The notes under the pieces are model-generated. The model was not told where the DNA came from and did no database searches. It saw only the letters and a list, made by a program, of their open reading frames with translations. This document shows positions 34,240-39,978 of a DNA stretch of 39,978 bases, piece after piece; the stretch's first letter is position 1, and each line of letters starts with the position of its first letter. Source of the DNA: an uncultured Eubacteriales bacterium (GTDB lineage: Bacteria; Bacillota; Clostridia; Lachnospirales; Lachnospiraceae); assembly GCA_900319355.1 (NCBI GenBank), contig ONOC01000006.1:1-39978 (forward strand), given 5' to 3'. The position numbers and the translations under genes were made by a program.

Positions 34240-34268
34240 TTGTTAAATATCCCATAACATGGTAAAAT
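34240..34268 (+). promoter_or_regulatory. Promoter for the SH3/GH18 gene
   Basis: TTGTTA (34240-34245) and TAAAAT (34263-34268) are spaced by 17 nt, about 85 nt before the start codon at 34353. Confidence 0.6.
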
Positions 34269-34352
34269 AGATAAATTCATGGGCCAGCATCAGAACTTAA
34301 ATTTATGCGGCATAAGAAGGCTGACCGAAAAAACTCAGAGGGGTTTTACACT

Positions 34353-36011
34353 ATGGCACGAAGACGTAAAAAAAGGAGTTCACCGCTCCCGGTGCTCATC
34401 CTGTTTGCGGCAGCCGCACTGCTCACAGTCGGTCTGGTAAAGCTGTATCCGCAGATGCAGGAGTCATCGGCAACGGCAGATCTGAACAGTTATTTCGGCG
34501 TTTCTGACGGCGAAGCCGCACTTGTGGTCAACAATGAGATTCTGGATGCCCGGGGTGTGGTAAAGGATGACGATATCTATGTGGATTATGATACCGTCAC
34601 AAAGTACTTTAACGACATGTTCTGCTGGGACAAAGATTCACAGCAGATGCTGCTGACACTGCCGAAAGGCACGGAGATCTATAAGGACGGCGACGGTTCG
34701 CTCCTTCTGATCGACGGTAAGCCATATCTTTCCGCCTCATGCATCAAAGAGGACTCGGATATTGACATGGAAGTTTACGACAGCCCTGAGAGGATCGTCG
34801 CGCGGACCGTGTGGGACAACGTTCCCACGGAGACAGTGACGCAGGACACAAAGCTCAGAACTGCCGAAGGAAAAAGAAGCGAAATCCTCACATCACTTTC
34901 CAGGGGAGATACCGTGATTCTCACACAGAACGCGGACAAATGGTGCTGCGTTTCCACCAGTGACGGTTTTACCGGCTATGTGGAGAAGGAAAGCCTCGAG
35001 TCCGGCGGAGAACTCACACACACTTCAGCCCCGGGATTCTCCTATTCCAAAATTACAATGAAGGGCAAAGTCATTCTCGGATGGCAGTATGCTGAATCTG
35101 ACAGCGGCGCATCCCAGCTGACGCAGCTGACGAACGGCACCGGTGTCAACGTCGTTTCTCCGACATGGTTCAGAGTGACGGACAGAAAGGGAACGGTGGC
35201 GTCCATTGCAGACAGCAATTACACGGCGCTTGCACATCAGGCGGGCATCAGTGTCTGGGGATGCTATCAGGATGTCAATGACGGTGACGGTATCTCCGCA
35301 GGGGATTATCTGTCTTCCTACAGCACGCGTCAGCATATCATCACGCAGCTGATGGATGCGGCCGAAAGCTCCGGCATGGACGGCATCAACCTGGACATCG
35401 AAACCATCACGGAAGAGACGACGCCGCTGTATCTGCAGTTCATCCGTGAACTCTGCGAGGCGGCGCATAAGAAAAATCTGATTGTTTCGGTAGATAATTA
35501 TGCTTCCGTTTATACGAAATATCTGAACCGTGCCGAACAGGCAAAAACAGCGGATTATCTCGTCATCATGGGATATGATGAGCACACGGCGGGTTCCACG
35601 GAGGCAGGTTCGGTCTCCTCTCTGCCGTTTGTTGAGGAGGCCATCACGGATCTGATCGGAGAGGGAGTAGACCCGTCTCAGATCATCGAAGGCATTCCGT
35701 TCTATTCCAGAGGATGGACGCAGGCCGCGGGAGAAGAGGTGCCTTCCAGCGAGACACTGGCCATGGGAGACCAGCAGAGCTGGGCCGACATGTACGGTAT
35801 TCATACCGACTGGGATGCGAAACTGGGCCAGTACACCGGTTCCTCATCGACGGAAGACGGCGTCACCCACAGCATCTGGATCGAGGACGACCGTTCCATA
35901 GAAGAGAAAATGAAACTGATCAGACAGTATGATCTGGCCGGGGTGGCCACCTGGAGGCTCGGACTCGAGGACAGCGGCGTGTGGAGCATTATCAGAAAAT
36001 ATATGGAATGA
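34353..36011 (+). CDS. Surface glycoside hydrolase family 18 protein with SH3 domain
   Basis: This 552-residue protein begins with a basic cytoplasmic end (MARRRKKR) and one uncleaved-looking membrane helix (PVLILFAAAALLTVGLVKLY), so it is likely anchored and faces outward. Next come a copper-amine-oxidase-like stalk domain (about 45-130; VVNNEILDARGVV), a bacterial SH3 domain (about 160-215; LRTAEGKRSEILTSLSRGD), and a GH18 barrel to the C-terminus. The catalytic motif DGINLDIE is intact (Asp343, Asp348, Glu350). Such enzymes (YdhD/YaaH-like) cleave peptidoglycan or chitin-like glycans. The start at 34353 follows AGAGGGG; the frame opens at 34305 without a ribosome site. Confidence 0.9.
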   Translation: MARRRKKRSSPLPVLILFAAAALLTVGLVKLYPQMQESSATADLNSYFGVSDGEAALVVNNEILDARGVVKDDDIYVDYDTVTKYFNDMFCWDKDSQQMLLTLPKGTEIYKDGDGSLLLIDGKPYLSASCIKEDSDIDMEVYDSPERIVARTVWDNVPTETVTQDTKLRTAEGKRSEILTSLSRGDTVILTQNADKWCCVSTSDGFTGYVEKESLESGGELTHTSAPGFSYSKITMKGKVILGWQYAESDSGASQLTQLTNGTGVNVVSPTWFRVTDRKGTVASIADSNYTALAHQAGISVWGCYQDVNDGDGISAGDYLSSYSTRQHIITQLMDAAESSGMDGINLDIETITEETTPLYLQFIRELCEAAHKKNLIVSVDNYASVYTKYLNRAEQAKTADYLVIMGYDEHTAGSTEAGSVSSLPFVEEAITDLIGEGVDPSQIIEGIPFYSRGWTQAAGEEVPSSETLAMGDQQSWADMYGIHTDWDAKLGQYTGSSSTEDGVTHSIWIEDDRSIEEKMKLIRQYDLAGVATWRLGLEDSGVWSIIRKYME

Positions 36012-36141
36012 TATATTTGCACAATTTTCGGGAGCATTTAGAGCTCACATGGTGTAATATAGAAAAGAGCGTCCGGAGAGATTTTTCCGTCGCCGGAACG
36101 GCAGTATCAGCGTAACGATACCGTAGAAGGGAGAGTGCGAA

Positions 36142-37179
36142 ATGGCAACACCGGAGGAAATGTTCAGAACAGCGAAATTCGGCGGTTATGATAAAGATGA
36201 TGTCGAACAGGAAATTCAGCGCCTCAATGACGCTGCCATGGTCGAGAAGAATGAGCTGAAGGGAAAGCTTGATCAGGCCAATGCGAAGATCAGAGCGCAG
36301 GCTCAGGAGCTTGAGGTCCGCAGTGCGAAGATCAAGGAACTTCAGGACGCATTGATTGCCAAGGATACAGAACTGCAGAATGTGGAGAAGGAAGTAAAGG
36401 ATAAGTATCAGTCCTATGTGGACAACTATGATACGATCGGCAGCCTGATCTACGAGGCCAAAATCCGCGCGAAACAGGTGGATCGGGAGACTGAGGCACA
36501 GCGTCAGCGCATTCTTGCCGAGGCCAATGCCGAGGCGCAGAAGGTCAAAGACAACGCACAGGCCGAATGCAAGCAGATCCTTGAGGATACACAGAAGAAG
36601 ATCGATGAGAAGAACCGCGAGGGCAAGCTGCAGTATGCCGCCATACAGGAAGAGCTTTCGCATGTGATTGACACGTTTAATCAGGTGCAGAAGCAGTTTA
36701 TGAATTCCTACAGGGACATTCAGAACATTGTCAACGAGGAGCCTGCCAGCAGCTTCACGCAGTCCGGCGACAAGGATTTTGAGAGCAGACCGGACACGGA
36801 TGCCGCGGCACCTGATGATGAATTTGCAGCAGGAAATACAGAAGAGCCGGAAGGCCCGGATGATGATTTTGATGACAGCAGCGATCCGATCATCAGGAGA
36901 TTCGCGAAGAGAAATGCCATTGATACGGATTTCATGGCGAGGAACTTCGGTCTGAAGAATCCTGCGGGTACGGGAACACAGAGAAAAAGTGATGCCGCCG
37001 GCCCCGCAGCGGGCGCCGGAACTGAGGCAGCGGATCCGGCAGCAGGAGCAGCGCCTTCTCCGTCGGTGAAAATTCAGGATATCAATACCAGAACGCCCGC
37101 CGGCCGGAAGACCATCGACAGCATGGTTACCGGGCTGAATTTCGGACCATCTGATTTCGAAGGTCTGGACGGCGAATAA
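36142..37179 (+). CDS. DivIVA-like coiled-coil protein
   Basis: This 345-residue protein begins with a DivIVA-type motif (MFRTAKFGGYDKDDVEQEIQRL), the segment that binds curved membrane in DivIVA/GpsB proteins. A long coiled coil follows to about residue 205, rich in Glu, Lys, Gln and Ala (for example KDTELQNVEKEVKDKYQSY and EAQRQRILAEANAEAQ). The remainder is acidic and low-complexity with a conserved-looking end (GLNFGPSDFEGLDGE). It probably acts in cell division or polar growth. AGGGAGA precedes the start. The next gene begins one base after the stop. Confidence 0.8.
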   Translation: MATPEEMFRTAKFGGYDKDDVEQEIQRLNDAAMVEKNELKGKLDQANAKIRAQAQELEVRSAKIKELQDALIAKDTELQNVEKEVKDKYQSYVDNYDTIGSLIYEAKIRAKQVDRETEAQRQRILAEANAEAQKVKDNAQAECKQILEDTQKKIDEKNREGKLQYAAIQEELSHVIDTFNQVQKQFMNSYRDIQNIVNEEPASSFTQSGDKDFESRPDTDAAAPDDEFAAGNTEEPEGPDDDFDDSSDPIIRRFAKRNAIDTDFMARNFGLKNPAGTGTQRKSDAAGPAAGAGTEAADPAAGAAPSPSVKIQDINTRTPAGRKTIDSMVTGLNFGPSDFEGLDGE

Positions 37180-37180
37180 A

Positions 37181-38233
37181 ATGGCACATGCAAAAATTGT
37201 AAAAATGACAGAGGACCATCTGGACATGGATGCGCTCCGCGAGGCGGGAGAGATCCTGAAGCGGGGCGGTCTGGTCGCCTTCCCGACGGAGACGGTCTAC
37301 GGACTCGGGGGCAACGCGCTGGATCCTGAGGCGTCGAAGAAAATCTACGCGGCGAAGGGACGTCCCTCGGACAATCCTCTGATCGTTCATATCGCAGAAT
37401 TTGAAGACCTGTTTCCGCTGGTCACTTCGGTGCCGGACGGAGCTTACAAACTGGCGGCGGCTTACTGGCCGGGACCGCTGACGATGATTTTTAACAAGAG
37501 CAGCATTGTCCCGCTGGAGACGACCGGCGGCCTGGAGACCGTGGCTGTCCGCTTTCCGGACAATGAGATCGCACGTGAGATGATCCGTCAGGGCGGCGGG
37601 TATGTGGCGGCGCCGAGCGCCAATACCTCGGGACGGCCGAGCCCCACGCTGGCGAGTCATGTCGACGAGGATCTGGGCGACAGAATTGATATGATTCTTG
37701 ACGGAGGACAGGTCCATATCGGACTGGAATCCACCATCGTTGATTTTACCGAGGATGTACCTGTGATTCTGAGACCGGGTTTCCTGAATCAGGAGATGCT
37801 GGAGAAGGTCCTCGGCGAGGTACGGGTTGACCCCGGCATCATGAGCGAGAATGTTCATGTGCGTCCGAAAGCGCCCGGCATGCGTTACAAGCATTACGCA
37901 CCGAAGGCGGACCTTGCCATCGTGGAAGGGAAGCCTGAGGATGTCTTCGCAAAAATCCGCGATCTGACGGCGGAGAGAATCGCCGAAGGAAAAAAGGTCG
38001 GCGTGATCTGCACCGAGGAAAGCCGGAACGAATATCCGGAGGGCGACGTGCGCTGCATAGGCAGCCGCAGCGACGACAGAACCATCGCACATCATCTGTA
38101 CGAGATCCTGCGGGATTTTGATGCGGACGGTGTTGACTATATCTACACGGAGTCTTTCGAGACGCCGCGTATGGGACAGGCTATTATGAACCGTCTTATC
38201 AAGGCGGCCGGACATGAAGTGATCGACGCGTAA
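37181..38233 (+). CDS. L-threonylcarbamoyladenylate synthase (Sua5/YwlC type)
   Basis: This 350-residue enzyme makes threonylcarbamoyl-AMP from threonine, bicarbonate and ATP for the universal tRNA t6A37 modification. The catalytic domain shows GGLVAFPTETVYGLGGNA, KIYAAKGRPSDNPLIVHI and APSANTSGRPSPT. The extra C-terminal domain (residues about 230-350; APGMRYKHYAPKADLAIV) makes it the longer Sua5 form rather than the short TsaC. Only one base separates it from the upstream stop, so it is translationally coupled to the DivIVA-like gene. Confidence 0.95.
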   Translation: MAHAKIVKMTEDHLDMDALREAGEILKRGGLVAFPTETVYGLGGNALDPEASKKIYAAKGRPSDNPLIVHIAEFEDLFPLVTSVPDGAYKLAAAYWPGPLTMIFNKSSIVPLETTGGLETVAVRFPDNEIAREMIRQGGGYVAAPSANTSGRPSPTLASHVDEDLGDRIDMILDGGQVHIGLESTIVDFTEDVPVILRPGFLNQEMLEKVLGEVRVDPGIMSENVHVRPKAPGMRYKHYAPKADLAIVEGKPEDVFAKIRDLTAERIAEGKKVGVICTEESRNEYPEGDVRCIGSRSDDRTIAHHLYEILRDFDADGVDYIYTESFETPRMGQAIMNRLIKAAGHEVIDA

Positions 38234-38315
38234 AGAGCCGGACAGCGTATTTCGGCGGAAGCCGGAGGCGGCTGTCTGCGGCGCAGGAATACCGCGGAGA
38301 TACAGGAGGAAAAGG

Positions 38316-38756
38316 ATGATAGTACTTGGCTGTGATCATGGCGGATATGATCTGATGCAGGAGGTAAAGAAGCACCTCGATGAGAAGGGACTGGATTATC
38401 TGGATCTGGGAACGGACAGCGGGGAAGTTTCCGTGGATTACCCGGATTATGCGCACAGGGTGGTGAAGGCGATTCTTGACGGCACCTGCGATCGCGGCAT
38501 TCTGATCTGCGGCACCGGCATCGGCATCAGTATGGCGGCCAACCGCTTTAAGGGAATCCGGGCGGCCCTCTGCACGGACTGTTACATGGCGGAGAAGGCA
38601 AGAGAGCACAATGATGCGAATATTCTTGCCATGGGCGGCAGAGTGCTCGGAAGCGGCACGGCCTTAAAGATTGTGGACACCTTCCTTGAGACCCCGTTCT
38701 CGGAAGGAGAGCGCCATAAGAGAAGAATTGCCAAGATAGATGATACGGAACTGTAA
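38316..38756 (+). CDS. rpiB: Ribose-5-phosphate isomerase B
   Basis: This 146-residue enzyme interconverts ribose 5-phosphate and ribulose 5-phosphate. The start segment VLGCDHGGYDLMQEVKKHL and the active-site loop ICGTGIGISMAANRFKGIRA (with its Cys base) are diagnostic, and REHNDANILAMGGRVLG is conserved. RpiB and the galactose-6-phosphate isomerase LacAB share this fold, but the length, the single copy and the neighbours favour RpiB. AGGAGG precedes the start. It supplies precursors for PRPP, the co-substrate of the Upp enzyme encoded next. Confidence 0.95.
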   Translation: MIVLGCDHGGYDLMQEVKKHLDEKGLDYLDLGTDSGEVSVDYPDYAHRVVKAILDGTCDRGILICGTGIGISMAANRFKGIRAALCTDCYMAEKAREHNDANILAMGGRVLGSGTALKIVDTFLETPFSEGERHKRRIAKIDDTEL

Positions 38757-38879
38757 GGAGAACGGAATCGCCGGAATGGCAGAACAGAAACGGCGAAACA
38801 TAAGATCCGCGGGCGGAACAGAGCAGAACAGCCGTAAATCTGCCGCGGAATGTATACAGACAGGAAGGGGAAACAGGAA

Positions 38880-39509
38880 ATGAGCAAAGTCACTATTATG
38901 GATCACCCGCTGGTACAGCACAAAATCGGTATCATCCGCGACAAGAATACGGGAACGAAGGATTTTAACCAGATGGTTTCCGAGATCGCCATGCTGGAAA
39001 CCTATGAGGCGACGCGCGATCTGGAACTGGAAGATGTGGAGATCGAGACCCCGATCACAAAGACCACGGTGAAGAGACTGGCAGGCAAGAAGCTCGCCAT
39101 TGTTCCGATTCTCCGTGCCGGACTCGGCATGGTAGATGGCATGAGAACCATGATCCCTTCGGCCAAGGTCGGCCATATCGGCATGTACCGTGATCCTGAG
39201 ACGCTGGAACCGGTGGAATATTACTGCAAGCTTCCGTCTGATATCGAGGAGCGGGAGGTGTTCGTCGTTGACCCGATGCTGGCGACCGGCGGTTCGGCAG
39301 TAGACGCCATCAATCAGCTGAAAAAGCACGGCTGCCGCCACATTCATTTTCTCTGTATCATCGCAGCACCGCAGGGCCTGAAGCATCTGCAGGAATGCCA
39401 TCCGGATGTCGACATCGTCGTAGGATCTCTTGATGATCATCTCAATGAGAACGGCTACATTGTGCCGGGTCTCGGGGACGCGGGAGACAGAATTTTCGGA
39501 ACGAAATAA
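38880..39509 (+). CDS. upp: Uracil phosphoribosyltransferase
   Basis: This 209-residue enzyme converts uracil and PRPP to UMP in pyrimidine salvage. The PRPP-binding loop [16 protein letters not shown] is intact and the N-terminus [18 protein letters not shown] is diagnostic of Upp. The uracil-binding end ([18 protein letters not shown]) is also present. The frame opens at 38850, but the family N-terminus and length favour ATG at 38880, preceded by GGAAGGGG and AGGA. A terminator-like hairpin follows. Confidence 0.97.
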   Translation: MSKVTIMDHPLVQHKIGIIRDKNTGTKDFNQMVSEIAMLETYEATRDLELEDVEIETPITKTTVKRLAGKKLAIVPILRAGLGMVDGMRTMIPSAKVGHIGMYRDPETLEPVEYYCKLPSDIEEREVFVVDPMLATGGSAVDAINQLKKHGCRHIHFLCIIAAPQGLKHLQECHPDVDIVVGSLDDHLNENGYIVPGLGDAGDRIFGTK

Positions 39510-39515
39510 GATCGG

Positions 39516-39553
39516 GGCCAGACAGATCCGGAAGGGACTGTCCGGCCTTTTTT
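39516..39553 (+). terminator. Intrinsic terminator after upp
   Basis: GGCCAGACAG (39516-39525) pairs with CTGTCCGGCC (39538-39547) with one mismatch, followed by six Ts. An alternative shorter stem within the loop (CCGGA with TCCGG) is possible. Confidence 0.8.
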
Positions 39554-39574
39554 ATACTGACGGAGGTGAAGATC

Positions 39575-39978
39575 ATGTCCGGAAAACGTACGGATTATAT
39601 ATCATGGGACGAATATTTTATGGCGGTCGCGAAGCTGGCCGGCATGAGGTCAAAGGATCCGCATTCCCAGGTCGGATGCTGCATCGTCAGCGAGGACAAC
39701 AAAATTCTGTCCATCGGATACAACGGCCTGCCGCGCGGATGTTCGGACGAAGAATTTCCGTGGGAGCGTGAATCAGAGGACAACGATCCGCTGAAGACCA
39801 AATACATGTATGTCACCCACAGCGAGCTGAACGCGATTCTCAATTACCGGGGAGGAAGTCTCGAGGGAGCCAAGCTCTACGTATCCCTTTTCCCGTGCAA
39901 CGAATGCGCGAAGGCCATCATTCAGGCGGGCATCAAAAAGGTCATCTATGCGGAGAACAAGTATGACGGAACGCCGGC
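39575..39978 (+). CDS. dCMP deaminase (ComEB-like), cut by the window end
   Basis: The first 134 codons are present and the frame is open to the window edge. It begins [20 protein letters not shown] ribosome site GGAGGTGA lies five bases upstream. The zinc ligands of the cytidine/deoxycytidylate deaminase superfamily are visible: THSELNAI (His and catalytic Glu, where HAE is more usual) and [10 protein letters not shown] (PCxxC). The enzyme converts dCMP to dUMP for thymidylate synthesis. Its place after upp fits pyrimidine metabolism; ComEB-type proteins are the nearest match. Confidence 0.93.
   Translation, partial: MSGKRTDYISWDEYFMAVAKLAGMRSKDPHSQVGCCIVSEDNKILSIGYNGLPRGCSDEEFPWERESEDNDPLKTKYMYVTHSELNAILNYRGGSLEGAKLYVSLFPCNECAKAIIQAGIKKVIYAENKYDGTP

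Overview
This 40 kb window is a dense, mostly plus-strand stretch of a moderately GC-rich chromosome. Codon use, Shine-Dalgarno sites of the AGGAGG type and gene order (valS-folC, murB-rapZ-whiA-HPr, threonylcarbamoyl-AMP synthase-rpiB-upp-dCMP deaminase) point to an anaerobic Firmicute. A large single-chain pyruvate:ferredoxin oxidoreductase, a clostridial-type LuxS, an M16C peptidase and a MecA with a TTG start fit a Clostridia member, most likely Lachnospiraceae. The family assignment is an inference. No phage, insertion sequence, CRISPR array, rRNA or tRNA was seen.

Layout. At 94-3710 lies a family-5 solute-binding lipoprotein with two Dpp/Opp-type permeases but no ATPase gene. A divergent cyclophilin (3791-4402), luxS (minus) and trpS (plus) follow, with luxS and trpS apparently sharing overlapping divergent promoters. 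Next are an RluA-type pseudouridine synthase (minus), a 6-phosphogluconolactonase-like beta-propeller, malic enzyme and the pyruvate:ferredoxin oxidoreductase nifJ/por, whose leader is structured. From 13682 to 19391 come an SseB-like protein, an M16C peptidase, Era with an unusual low-complexity insertion, and RecO. rhaB-rhaA (19504-22214), a histidine phosphatase and valS-folC follow. A tandem array of 22/24-bp units separates folC from a 52-residue small protein, a membrane-anchored TPR protein, murB, rapZ, whiA and a Crh-like HPr. A roughly 700-bp gene-free stretch carries a strong promoter and several hairpins. The window ends with mecA, an SH3/GH18 surface protein, a DivIVA-like coiled-coil protein, threonylcarbamoyl-AMP synthase, rpiB, upp and a dCMP deaminase cut by the window edge.

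How they work together. Most genes are housekeeping: translation (trpS, valS, Era, RluA, tRNA t6A synthesis), central carbon flow (malic enzyme, oxidoreductase, lactonase, RpiB, rhamnose entry), pyrimidine salvage (upp, dCMP deaminase), cell envelope (MurB, RapZ, WhiA, DivIVA-like) and proteostasis (MecA, M16C).

The most unusual signals are non-coding or architectural. They are the palindromic minisatellite after folC, a degenerate ~30-nt element in front of trpS, valS and the histidine phosphatase gene, the gene-free candidate RNA locus before mecA, the Era linker insertion, and the HPr paralogue with Glu at position 15. No wholly new multi-gene system could be demonstrated from sequence alone.
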